From Selaginella tamariscina (lineage: Eukaryota > Streptophyta > Lycopodiopsida > Selaginellales > Selaginellaceae): a stretch of 64,000 nt of DNA. The notes under the pieces are model-generated. The model saw only the letters and a list, made by a program, of their open reading frames with translations. It was not told where the DNA came from and made no database searches. Shown piece after piece: positions 1-11,718 of the stretch. The translations under genes and the position numbers were made by a program. The DNA lies in assembly GCA_003024785.1 (NCBI GenBank), contig PUQB01000007.1, positions 970,001-1,034,000 on the forward strand, read 5' to 3'. Each line of letters opens with the position of its first letter. The stretch's first letter is position 1.

Positions 1-2774
1 AGCTATAAATCCAATGGAAGCATGTCAGAAGAGAAACTAGGTCCGACTTCGTGGGTGTAGTTGTGACAGAGGTTTCACCTAATGGCACATTATATCCTGG
101 ATCCCTCGTGAGGTGGCGAACATCTGAATTAAGACGGCAAGATGGTTCAACATATTCTGGGTTGGATTTCAATAATAACAACCCGGAAGAACAACTCATA
201 TTTGGAAGAGGTTCCTTGCATTGGTCCTATTGTAAGAAAAAGGCGATTCATGGGTTGTAGATCTTCCCCTGCAAGTTTCAGCAAGAGGGTAAAGATGGAT
301 CCTACATCTTCCGAAAGTGTTACGAGCATTTCCACGATTGACTGTTGCAAGAAGAAGTGTTGTCAGATGGCAGACCGGAATGAAATTACCCAATGTAGAC
401 ATGTCTTTCGTATGCTCACCCAAAAGCAAAGGCATGAGTTTGTATATGCTGCACTAACTGGGTGTATTGATGGAATGGCCTCGGACACAGGTTATCAGAG
501 TACATCCATGGTATTTAATAAGGTGGCCATCTGCTTCAAAGCTTGGTACAGTATATACGGGATCCCAAAGACCACGTTCTACCGTCGGAGGGATGAGTGG
601 CTAGATGGAGCGCGAACCTCAGTTCATGGGAACACTGGCTTGGTCAAAACCCGCTCTCACATCATGGCAGCCATAGAGATACTCAAGGCTTTTGTGGAAG
701 CAAATGCAGACAGGATGCCTCACAAATGCCGAACCACAAATGCAGGGGTCAGGGAAAATCTCAAGGTTTTACCTTCAATCTACACTCAATTGAAACTGTG
801 TGAACATGTGAACAAGTGCCTCAGTTTGATGGGGCTCCAAGCAATCTGCACTGGTACCTTCAACAACATATGGAATACTCATTTTAAGGATGTGGAGATT
901 GCAAAACACTCTAGCTTTTCTAAGTGTGACACTTGTACATCATTGAAGGCTGCAGAGGCTTGTGCAAAAACCTTGGTGGAGATCACTACCATTCAAAGGA
1001 AGATGGAGGCCCACATGATTGCACAACAAACTTGCCGGTCTCAGTACTATGCACACCGCATGCTTTCTGTGTCACGCCCATCAGAGTACCTGTGCTTGAT
1101 CCATGACAAGATGGATCATTCAAAGACCAGCATTCCAAAGCTCTTTGCAACACCAAAGTGCCTTGGAAATGTCATGAAACTTCCGATTTCATTGACAGGT
1201 GTGCTAACACATGGACACGGTTGTGAGTCATATGGACACTTTTCACTTCCACATTGGTCTAGCGACTCCAATTTCACTATTGGGTCGTTAGCCATGTGTT
1301 TCAGAAACCTTGAAGCCCACTCACAGACAAGTCCTATCAGTGATCTCAAAGTGAAGAAACAACACCTTCAACCTTTACATAATGCTCTCATGAACACATC
1401 TGCACTTGAGGCTACTTGGGAATATGAGAGGCATTGTCAGCAACCTGCACAAAAAACAGATGGCCCTGTTGAGAGTTCAGGTTCAGTGGAGGGATCTAGC
1501 TCAAATAGTGTACATGTGTCCTCAACATCAAATAAGCTTCCTCGTCATTTGCTTTTACAGATGGATAATTGTGCAGGCGAGAACAAAAATAGGTAAATCA
1601 TTTTACTTAAGGGTTTCTCAAGCTCATACTTACTTTTATTTTCTAGATATGTGCTAGCATACTTGTCAATGCTTGTTGCCAAAGGTGTGTTTGAAACAAT
1701 CACGCTCAGTTTCCTTATGGTTGGTCACACTCATGAAGATATTGATGCGTTCTTCAGCAAGGTCTCCAACTCTACAAAAAGGACAAGTGCACTTACCTTA
1801 CCGCATATGATGAATCTTTTTGAAAATTGCATCTCCAAAAAAAGTTGTGCTTTGCTTGTGACTGAGGTGCCAGACTTCAAAAAATTTCTCAAGGAGTATA
1901 TAAAAGAAGGGAGTGATTCTTTAGTTGGTCACCTTGTGCCGCTACAATTCTTTTTCTCCATACGAGATGGTATACCTATTATGCAGTACAAGTTACGGCC
2001 ATCAGAGCAGGAGTGGTTACCGAAAGAGGGCTTAATGCTCTTCAAAAGTGGAGAGGATGGAAAGCCACTTCTCCCAGAAGGACAACCAGACCCTATTCCA
2101 TTGAGTGCCCAGCTCAAGGAACAAGAGGTTATTATTGATGGCATCAAAAAATATGTGGCATGGGTTCAAAAATCGATGCCAAAGAATTCTGATAAGGCAA
2201 CTGGTTACTCAGAACTATATAAGCATGTGGTCAACTATTGGGAGACTGTTGTTCGAGAGTTGGAAGGGCCTACTGTCACAAGTACAGAATTGCAACACCC
2301 TTTTGGCCTAAAACAAGGTGGCGAGAGGAGATTGAAATGACATCACTGAGCACAGACGACATAGAAGCCAGTAGTGATGTGGAAGTGCAAACCCCACACT
2401 TTGTTGGACAAAGGAACCAAAAACCTAAAGCATACTTTGATTGCTGCAAGGATCTTCAAAAACTAATGATGGTTCTCATTACTCCAGATGCGTCATATAA
2501 TCAGCCTATTTGGATGGGTCAAATTATCGACACACCTGAAGTAATCACAAAAAATAGTATTGTTAAGGTTGCATGGTTCAAACCACAAAAAAGGCGACAC
2601 GAGAAGGAGAGCGAAAGATATAATGGATGCCTAGAGAAAACATGGTCTCCCAATCAAAAAGACCCAGCATGTTTTATAAATGTTAAATCCATTCGATATG
2701 GGTGGATGTCAAGAAGCGTTGATAAAGTCACGATTAACAAAACTGCAAGGGAATGTATGTTTTCTGAAGCTTAA
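1..2774 (+). pseudogene. DUF7869-like protein gene, 5' end outside window, frame-broken
   Basis: A long reading frame (142-1592) joins across a GT-AG intron (1593-1646) to a second exon ending at 2340; the junction falls inside one Arg codon. The best-conserved block is MDNCAGENKNR at the end of exon 1, followed in exon 2 by FLMVGHTHEDID. This D-N...GHTHxDID signature is what I know from DUF7869 proteins, which are common in transposon-rich plant and algal genomes and may be RNase H-fold transposase relatives; that role is inference. The N-terminal part lies in another frame (51 to about 210), so one base seems inserted near 205-215. The C-terminal part (about 2,300-2,774, including the stretch IWMGQIIDTPE) is again in another frame, so a frame break near 2,300-2,335 is likely. 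The second copy at 31.2-32.5 kb shows homology continuing upstream of position 1, so the gene is cut by the window edge. Confidence 0.65.
1593..1646 (+). other. Spliceosomal intron in the DUF7869-like gene
   Basis: The donor is AATAG|GTAAAT and the acceptor TTTTCTAG|ATATG. Removing 54 bases restores one reading frame through the conserved NKNRYVLAYL block. Confidence 0.8.
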
Positions 2775-3954
2775 AGCAATTACAAAATTATAAAATATCA
2801 TATATTTAATATTCATAATTATTATAAACTCTTTAATAATAGTACCAAATTGTATACTTAACTATATAAATTTAAAAAATGATATGGAAGATTGACTATA
2901 TTATTATAGGATTTTATATATATATTATTACTACTACAAATTTTTAATTAATAATGTTATATTTAAATATTAATATTTTAATAACAACATCAATATTTAT
3001 ATAATGTACCTCTTATGCTCTTCCTTAATTGTTATATTAGGCAATATATTATATAATTTAATACATTCTACTTTTATAATGTTATTAATTTTTGTTCAAT
3101 GAATGCTATAATTTATTAAAGGGTAGAATACAAAATAGAATATTCTAAAGAATATTCTCTTTTCAAACATATATTCTAAAGAATATTCCTTTAATATTAG
3201 AAAATGCTAATTAAATAGCTAAAATTGCTAATTATTAGGAAATGGGACTATAGCCATGCCCATTTTAGTTACAACTTGCATATATAAATAAACATGTACA
3301 TATAAGTAAAGGTGTGAGTGTGAGAGAGAGATAAAAAAAAACTTATATTATACTAATACAACTGGTACATTCACATACACCCTTCATCGTCTCAGAAAGA
3401 AGTGGGCAGAATTAAGTGTCCAAAGCTCATGTTTATGATAATGCAAAAAATGCACATCATTTTGGTTCTAGCACACACCACAAATGTGAGCTTTGGATAG
3501 TTTTACAGGGTTTATTAGCTTTTCACTCAAAATATTATAATAAGATTATAGAAGTAATAAGAGGAGATAAAGAACTTAATATGATAATAATCTTCCCTAG
3601 TGTATTTCTTCTCTTATTATCCATGTTTCACGTAAATAGGATTTACAAAGCTTGAAGATGCTCAACTTGCTGCTGCTGTAGTTGCTGTTGGACATTACTG
3701 GTTCTAAACTAAATGTAAGTAGAACAATCAATCATTTATCTATTTATTTGATTATCATGTCAATGTAATATAAGAATTCATGGTGTGTGGTATAAACATA
3801 ATGAGTGCCACCATTCTAGAGGCTTGGGGCCTAGGAGGCTTTGGCTCGAATATTCTAGAATATTCCTTTCGATCGGCCATTATTTTTTTCAAGTATAACA
3901 GTTGTATTTCTACCTTATTTTTCTATATTAGTTTAACTTATTACTCAATCCACA
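2775..3954. other. AT-rich intergenic stretch with heat-shock-element-like palindromes
   Basis: I see no gene here. The sequence is very AT-rich. At 3138-3157 and 3172-3189 there are GAATATTC units separated by short spacers, and at 3848-3865 there is GAATATTCTAGAATATTC, which is four perfectly alternating GAA/TTC units. Short open frames at 3416-3655 and 3780-3962 are AT-rich and without recognisable motifs. Confidence 0.6.
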
Positions 3955-4520
3955 CTAGCTAAAGTTTCTTCTTCATCTTAAGCGAAGCAATAGTTCTTGA
4001 ACCACCAGCTAGGCCTGGACATGGAGGTGTCTGAGTTAGTATTTTCTCATGTCGAATGTTCTCCGCGAGCTTGTTTGTTGCTAACCTAGAGAGTTTGAAA
4101 CTCTTCTCGGTTCCTACAATATTTCTTCTAAGCTCGATGGCAGCTAATAGCAATGATTCAATTCCAAAACCAAAAGGTCGCATGGTCTACTTAGATGCTT
4201 GATCAAAAGCTGCATGAGTCGAACACTCTTCGGTTGAACCATCATCCTATATAAACTTCCATTAGAATAGACAAAGCAAAATACTTCTTTGCCAAGCTTC
4301 TTGAAAACGGTCGACAGTATCAGCAAGGATTGTGTTTGTCAATGCTAGAGGGTTTAGCTTCTTTTCAAAGCTTTGCAACACCAAGAGAACTAACAAGTTA
4401 TCTTGCCACATAGATCAAGTTAAACAAAAGCAAGCATACCTTAATTTTGTCACGGTATCCCCAGCCTCGTGCACGGTAGACGTTGTATGTCCCTGCAACC
4501 TCCAGGTTGATTACTGCAGC
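3955..4520 (-). pseudogene. 3' part of an unidentified minus-strand gene, split by an LTR element
   Basis: Read on the minus strand from 4520, a frame including AGTYNVYRARGWGYRDKIK ends at a good donor (AATTAAG|GTATGC). After an intron-like stretch, CCCTCTAG precedes a frame with ILADTVDRFQEAWQRS, and further on IESLLLAAIELRRNIVGT and LSRLATNKLAENIRHEK run to a stop at 3959. Stops and frame changes lie between the blocks. Its upstream part continues at 11,719 on the other side of the inserted element: the frame runs straight across the GCAGC duplication. I do not recognise the family; it may be host-derived or part of an older transposon. Confidence 0.45.
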
Positions 4521-6276
4521 TGTCATAGTTTTTACTATGACTCAACCCTTTACTTTGGACGTTGACTGTTGTTACCTACTGTAATATGTTGATAAGCTCT
4601 AGATGTAGTAGGAAACAAGCCCGCTTAGTGCACTTGGGTATTTAGTGATGGTCCGGTCGGGTGTCATTAGGTATTTGCAGGAAACTCTAGGCGAAGCTAG
4701 AACTTACCTTCTAGAAAACTCTTACCCTGGTTTTCGTGTCCCGGTTGATTAATGGCTAGTTCCGGTGAGTTCGGCATGTCGGATATGCTTAGAAATACCC
4801 CAGGTTTGACAGGTTAGGGTTTAGGGGTCGATGGATAACTCACCAAAGTATTTCCTCTGGGAATGAGATTTCAGTGCTAGCCCACTTATGTAAACAGGAA
4901 AACAGGGGGGGGGGCCTCTGTCACATAAATAAGGTAATATGAGTGAGGTTCCTGGGTTCATGACTGAGCTCGTTACTCTTCTCCCGGTGCAAGCTCTAGC
5001 TTGTGTCTTAAGGCACAACCCTCTGTTGTGCCGCCCTAACTTCCAGATGCCAGGGGTACGTCCCACCTTCGGGGTAGCTTACCCTTAACGTTGGCGAATC
5101 CATGCCTGGGAGGTCTTGTCGGAATGCACGTTCCAAGAGCAGGTTGAGGCTTGTCTCCAGCCTCCTCCTCCACGTCAAGCTAGGAGCAACACTCACAACT
5201 AACCAGGCACGTTCGTGTCCTTGTCCAACTGTGGGCGTGGGTTCTTGTGATTGGGTTCCTTACCGGTCTTGAGGGTTAATTGAGGGGTTCTAGAGTTGGC
5301 ATTTAGGAGCCACGTTTGTGGCACTTGGTGCAACTCTGAATCTAAGGGCTATGGCATGATAGCCCACATCGGGGAAGGCAGTGTCACATGGAGATGTGAC
5401 ACTGGGCTAAACGTCACATGGTACAACGCCGAGGCACGCCCTTTGGGGTTATGTCATGGGCTTGTCGCCAAGGGGTTGGATACTCTACAAATAGGCATGC
5501 TTGTGCTTGCACTAGGGTGCTAAGCCTTGGGCATCCGCTCAAGGGAGGTTAGGTCTCATAACTAGGTGTGCTTTGGCACACTTGGCTAGGGGAGTGTTCT
5601 CCTTGGAATTCAAGGGTTGAACAACCTAAGCTGTTAGCAAGCCCTTTCGTGAGGCACTCGCAAGGTCATGTGCTTAGGGTTATCCCAAACCTAGCCTTAG
5701 GGAGTTTGCTTAGCAGAACACTCGTGTCCGCCTACGGCGCACACTCGTGTCCTCACTAAGTACTAGCCCTAGGTCTAGGGTATAACTTGGCCACTCAAAC
5801 CCTTAGGGGTTAGTCGTGGTTCAGGGTACCCCTTGTCGCCCTAAAGGGGTTGTACTCCCGGATGAGGGTGATTCCTCAAGGGGTAAGTGACGATGCCTTA
5901 GCTCTGTCAGGGGTATGTGTGGAACACACGTCTCCTTGATGGGGGTTAGGGCATGAGCCTGTCTAGGTCTTCTAGGGCAAGACCCTAAGTCAACTAGGGT
6001 TATCCCTCAAGGGTTTTGGGGGTAGACACTCTAGGGAGACTTAGGCTAAACCCTAAGTCAACTAGGGTTATCCCTCAAGGGTTCTGGGGGCAGACATTCT
6101 AGGGAGACTTAGGCTAAACCCTAAGTCTTGTCCACTTGGGCATTAGAGTCTAACCCTAGGGGTCGTTGGGGTTGTTCTGGGAAACTTAGCGTTGCTCACA
6201 CAGGGTGATGACGCCGAATGGCCACCTGGCAGCCACGTGTTGCCACGTGTTGGCCCTTTGGGTTAAAACTCTGACA
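4521..6276 (+). repeat. 5' LTR of the LARD-like element
   Basis: TGTCATAG...CTCTGACA, 1,756 bp. It is nearly identical to 9971-11718 over most of its length. Differences cluster near its 5' end (4,620-4,700), where they are mostly single-base gaps. Short internal repeats of the CTAAGTCAACTAGGG type occur around 5,990-6,130. Open frames inside it (for example 5568-5759) recur identically in the other LTR and are not genes. Confidence 0.92.
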
Positions 6277-6278
6277 AT

Positions 6279-6290
6279 TGGTATCAGAGC
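6279..6290 (+). promoter_or_regulatory. Primer-binding site, initiator tRNA-Met type
   Basis: TGGTATCAGAGC lies two bases after the 5' LTR. This is the standard plant retrotransposon site complementary to the 3' end of tRNA-iMet, used by many copia and chromovirus-type gypsy elements. Confidence 0.9.
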
Positions 6291-9200
6291 CTATTCTCTG
6301 CGGTCAGTAGGACTACCTAAAGTGTAGTGTTTTAGGGTTTAGTTAGTTCTAAATTTTGAAGTACTTATCACTTTCGGCTAACGTCTGAATTCTGCGGAGA
6401 GTTGGTCCTGAGATCTATAACTCTTCAAAGAACATCTACTTAATAAGTGGGTGTGGGTTATGGACTCCAATGTCGAAGTAGCACTTGGAAGCAACTTCCA
6501 AGTTGTATGCCAGGTTATTTTACCTTAGGTTGTCCAGGTTACTTTACCATTTACTTCCACAAGACAAGGCATGTTAGTTTGTTCTGGCTTACAAACTAAG
6601 TCTTGTGAGATGGCCTTGTGATATCCTATTCTACACATTATTGAAAATTTTTTTTTTCTTTAAGGTGTTTGAATTTGGGATAACACATGATTTGAAACAT
6701 GACATGTCCATTGAGTTTTGGCTTAGGTCAAGATTCAATATCGTTTCAGCAATAGTGTTCAAACGGGGAAAGACTTATGTTCAGAAGTGCATCTTTGACT
6801 TCGGGAGAAGGGGCATATTCAAACATAAGAATGAACACTACATTTTGACATAAAGTGTAAAATAAGCTCTTATTATAGTGCATTTTCCGAGAGTGTAACT
6901 CTAGAAGCAGACTATGGTGATGAACTTATAATACAACGGAATGTGAATATTAACATATGATGAATATGTTAAGCAGTTGGTTCGAAGATCCAATGTAATC
7001 AAAGTATTGTCCGATGACGTAATACTTTGATGACGCTAGCTGCAAGTAACATTAGGTGAAATAGTTTACTAAGTTCAAGTTTGATTTGAACAAAGTACAA
7101 CTTGAAACCTTAGTTGGTTGTAGCGCGCACTCTGTATTCAAGTTAGCTAGCTCAACTAACTTGATTATGAAGTTGATCATGAGAATAAGATAGAATAAAG
7201 ATTTTGGCAGTAGAGATTTAATGTTGCATCCCTATCAATGACTTTTGGGATAGATGGCATGATCTATCAGAAAGAGTAATGTTGGAAACATACGTTTACA
7301 TTTTAGTTTACTGAGTAATGAAGGACTTGCATAGTGAAGGCGTTCGGCGCACACTTGTGCATTTTCATTATTAACTCTTTAATCTTGAAACTGTAACGTT
7401 GTTTGCAATGTGGGATAAGTTCTTGAACAAGGGTGATTCCTTGGTTAAGAAGAGCATGATTTGGGATTCTTCACTTTGTTTATCGACTAAGTAAGGAAAC
7501 TTGCTAAGTTTAATAACTTATGTTGAGAATTACCAATGAGCTAGTAATAGTCGGATTTCCATTGGAGGTTTAAGTGCATGTACCTCCTCAGAGAGTCGGT
7601 GTTCGATGAGAATTAGAAGTTGATATTGATTTTCAATATCAATTTCATTTTAGAGTCGAATACGATTATTCAAAAGACGGTTTCTTGACTCTGCATCATG
7701 GTCGCAAATGTGGGCACTTAAAGAACAAATAAAGTATGTATCTTCAATCTTTCGGAATATTGAAAAATAGAACTATTCTTGACTCAAGGTTTGATTGTAT
7801 TCCTTGGGTTAGTTGTTAGTTCTATCTCAAGGTTTGATGGTGTTCCTTGAGTTGGTTCAATATTCTTGAAAGTATGATATTGTGTAGCGGATTAGCTCAA
7901 GAAGATGGTGTCCCTTCTTGATGATTGTAGTTCAAGGTTCGTCCAATATCCGGTTCGAGAATATGAGGTTTCCTATCACCTCATCTGTTGAGATATTTAT
8001 ATTTAAACTTTGGCAGAATTTGTGACAATCTTTTCAAGATTGGTTATAAATGACTTGCAAAGTATGGTATGATATCTCTTCAATATTGAGTTTGGAGCGC
8101 TCAATATCAAACTTGGTTATGATCACATGAGGTGGCCGTAATCATATAATATAAAGACTCAAGTGGATTTGAGTCTGACACTTTGGTAAGGCACTACCTT
8201 AGTGTTATAACTTGAAACGTTTTTCAAGTTAGTTGAGAAATGAGACATTTCTCAATACATTGCTTGAGGGGCAATGTGATACTTTCTGGATTGCTAGGTG
8301 TCTAGAGTGAATAATGTATCTTAGTTCAATGTACTAGATATTTTATTCATGTTTGGGGAGATCTATTGAATTATAAGGTATGACTAAAACATGAAGTTGA
8401 TAACACTTCAGTGTTATGATAACATTTATGTGGAGGTTGATATCTTACTAAATCAATTAGATGAACCAGACACTAGTTCATGATTCCTCTTAGTCTCTGA
8501 ACAAGTTCCTCGAATACTGTCATAACATTATATTCCATCTCAAAATTGAAGTTCGGTTCATGTAAACTAAGACCATATCTATAATAGTTGTAGCATTTGA
8601 TAAATTGATATGATTGTAAGTTTATATCGCTAGTATAACAACTAGTTGATAAGCTTAGGATTTGAACGTTAAAACGATCATTATCCATTCGAGAGTATCA
8701 ATATCGAAATTGACTATTTATAGAATAAGGATTAGTTTTAAAAAGATGTTTATCAAAACACTATTGCTTCAATTAGTGAAAATGCTATACTTCGGTATAG
8801 TGTTGAGAAACATTTACGAAATCAGTTTAAGAGTTGGAAATAAATATAATGTTATGGAGGCGTGCAGTATTCTGAATTCAGAGAGACTCTTATCGTGGAA
8901 ACTAAGTCTTAAAATTTGGTATTTTGAACTTAGTGAGATAAGAGTTAGGAAGTATTGAACGGCATCTAGTATGATGTGCTCTTTGGGATGAGTACAATGA
9001 GTGACAATTAAGACTGTTATTAAAGATTGTCGATTGAGGCACTAGAGATGGGTTGAATTTCCTGGTTTCCACATTGGTTTGTAAGAAAGGTATGTTAGCT
9101 TATCTGGTCCCTGAACTGGTCGGTGTTATGAAAGAGTACAAAGTTGATTGCGAAAGACAAATGGTAGTGCTATCACACTTGGTCGCGGATTTGACTGAAT

Positions 9201-9956
9201 TTGATTCCTATCGGAATAAATTTATGTTAATAACACACCAAGTGTGGAGTTGGCAGTTGGCAAGACCTTGTTGTATACATGTGTACAGCCTCATCGCCTC
9301 TGGCCAGATTGACATGTTTACAAAGAACAGGGTTTTACGAATTGTACTCTTATATCGGAAAAGAGCTTGATTCCGATAAAAGTCTCATACTTAGTCTGGC
9401 GTAGTATACTAACGAGAGATAGGTATAGTAGCAGACCCTTATGAAAAGGGGTAATGAGAACACCGAGGGATGCAGAGATGTAAGCTATAATATCGTAACA
9501 TGTGGACATGTGGGACCATTGGAAAATCAAAGAAATGCGAAGGTGCTTGTTGTGCGCTAGATGACAGAGGTCGTCAACAGTTTAATATTAAGGAATAAAG
9601 CAAGTCTTTATTTCTTTAACCAAGGGGCCGGCAACAACACTAACTAGAGGCCTCCAATATAAATTCTAGTTAAGTAAAGAAATTAACCAGTGTTGTGTGC
9701 GTCGGGTGACAGACTTTGCAGACGTGCAAAAGGTCTCCAAGTGACTTCATGTCGCAGGTGGTGCCTCCGGCAGCTGGGTTTACGACTCAGTGAACGACGG
9801 TTCTGAAGTACTTGGTTTCGCGTAATGCAAGGGGGGTAATAAAACTTATGTGAACTTTTGGCTGACTCCGCATAGAGTGATATGTTAGTTTTGGTTAATT
9901 TTTTCTAACATTATCTAGTCTTGGAGTTGGACGTCAACGAGGACGTTGACATTTTC
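6291..9956 (+). other. Internal region of the LARD-like element, no intact gene
   Basis: About 3.7 kb with only short frames (6605-6853, 8662-8958, 9053-9370). None shows gag, protease, RT, RNase H or integrase motifs. Around 7,800-8,400 the sequence has loosely repeated phrases such as CAAGGTTTGAT. I see nothing else. Confidence 0.6.
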
Positions 9957-9970
9957 AAAGGCGGGGAGTG
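9957..9970 (+). promoter_or_regulatory. Polypurine tract of the LARD-like element
   Basis: AAAGGCGGGGAGTG abuts the 3' LTR start. It is the expected plus-strand primer position and confirms orientation. Confidence 0.8.
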
Positions 9971-11718
9971 TGTCATAGTTTTTACTATGACTCCCTTTAC
10001 TTTGGACGTTGACTGTTGTTACCTACTGTACTATGTTGATAAGCCCTAGATGTAGTAGAAACAGCCCGCTTAGTGCACTTGGTATCTAGTGATGGTCCGG
10101 CCGGTGTCATTAGTATTTGAGAAACTCTAGCGAAGCGTAACTTACCTTCTAGAAAACTCTTACCTGGTTTTCCGTGTCCCGGTTGGATTAATGGCTAGTT
10201 CCGGTGAGTTCGGCATGTCGGATATGCTTAGAAATACCCCAGGTTTGACAGGTTAGGGTTTAGGGGTCGATGGATAACTCACCAAGTATGTTCCCTCTGG
10301 GAATGAGATTTCAGTGCTAGCCCACTTATGTAAACAGGAAAACAGGGGGGGGGCCTCTGTCACATAAATAAGGTAGTATTAGGAGGAGGGTTCCTGGGTT
10401 CATGACTGAGCTCGTTACTCTTCTCCCGGTGCAAGCTCTAGCTTGTGTCGTCAAGGCACAACCCTCTGTTGTGCCGCCCTAACTTCCAGATGCCAGGGGT
10501 ACGTCCCACCTTCGGGGTAGCTTACCCTTAACGTTGGCGAATCCATGCCTGGGAGGTCTTGTCGGAATGCACGTTCCAAGAGCAGAGGTTGAGGCTTGTC
10601 TCCAGCCTCCTCCTCCACGTCAAGCTAGGTGTAGCACATCACAAACAAGGCACTCGTGTCCTTGTCCAACTGTGGGCGTGGGATCTTGTTTTGGGTTCCT
10701 TACCGGTTCTGAGGGTTCATTGAGGGGTTCTAGAGTTGGCATTTAGGAGCCACGTTTGTGGCACTTGGTGCAACTCTTGAATCTAAGGGCTATGGCATGA
10801 TAGCCCACATCGGGGAAGGCAGTGTCACATGGAGATGTGACACTGGGCTAAACGTCACATGGTACAACGCCTGAGGCACGCCCTTTGGGGTTATGTCATG
10901 GGCTTGTCGCCAAGGGGTTGGATACTCTAGCAAACAGCATGCTTGTGCTTGCACTAGGGTGCTAAGCCTTGGGCATCCGCTCAAGGGAGGTTAGGTCTCA
11001 TAACTAGGTGTGCTTTGGCACACTTGGCTAGGGGAGTGTTCTCCTTGGAATTCAAGGGTTGAACAACCTAAGCTGTTAGCAAGCCCTTTCGTGAGGCACT
11101 CGCAAGGTCATGTGCTTAGGGTTATCCCAAACCTAGCCTTAGGGAGTTTGCTTAGCAGAACACTCGTGTCCGCCTACGGCGCACACTCGTGTCCTCACTA
11201 AGTACTAGCCCTAGGTCTAGGGTATAACTTGGCCACTCAAACCCTTAGGGGTTAGTCGTGGTTCAGGGTACCCCTTGTCGCCCTAAAGGGGTTGTACTCC
11301 CGGATGAGGGTGATTCCTCAAGGGGTAAGTGACGATGCCTTAGCTCTGTCCAGGGGTATGTGTGGAACACACGTCTCTTGATGGGGTTAGGGCATGAGCC
11401 TGTCTAGGTCTTCTAGGGCAAGACCCTAAGTCAACTAGGGTTATCCCTCAAGGGTTTTGGGGGTAGACACTCTAGGGAGACTTAGGCTAAACCCTAAGTC
11501 AACTAGGGTTATCCCTCAAGGGTTCTGGGGGCAGACATTCTAGGGAGACTTAGGCTAAACCCTAAGTTCTGTCCACTTGGGCATTAGAGTCTAACCCTAG
11601 GGGTCGTTGGGGTTGTTCTGGAAAACTTAGCGTTGCTCACACAGGGTGATGACGCCGAATGGCCACCATGGCAGCCACGTGTTGCCACGTGTTGGCCCTT
11701 TGGGTTAAAACTCTGACA
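9971..11718 (+). repeat. 3' LTR of the LARD-like element
   Basis: Direct copy of 4521-6276. Between about 10,050 and 10,150 it lacks several single G residues present in the 5' copy (for example CTTGGG versus CTTGG, AGGCGAAG versus AGCGAAG). Further downstream the two copies agree almost base for base. Confidence 0.92.

Larger units (their letters stand above)
4521..11718 (+). mobile_element. Non-autonomous LTR retrotransposon (LARD-like), complete with target duplication
   Basis: Two direct repeats of 1,756 and 1,748 bp flank a 3.7 kb internal region. Both start TGTCATAG and end CTCTGACA, so the termini carry a 5-bp inverted repeat. The element is bounded by the 5-bp duplication GCAGC (4516-4520 and 11719-11723). 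A primer-binding site for initiator tRNA-Met follows the 5' LTR and a purine-rich tract precedes the 3' LTR. The internal region has no open gag, protease, reverse transcriptase or integrase, so mobility would need proteins from a partner element. Orientation is given by the PBS and PPT. Confidence 0.9.

Noticed and set aside
6279-6290. tRNA-Met fragment
   Set aside because: It is only the 12-base primer-binding site, not a tRNA gene.
7690-7730. Possible zinc-knuckle (GRKCGHLKNK) in the LARD interior, hinting at gag
   Set aside because: The spacing lacks two residues and the first Cys, and nothing around it resembles gag; too weak to call.
5568-11201. Identical 63-codon frames at 5568-5759 and 11010-11201
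   Set aside because: They are the same chance frame inside the two LTR copies; identity comes from the LTR, not from protein selection.
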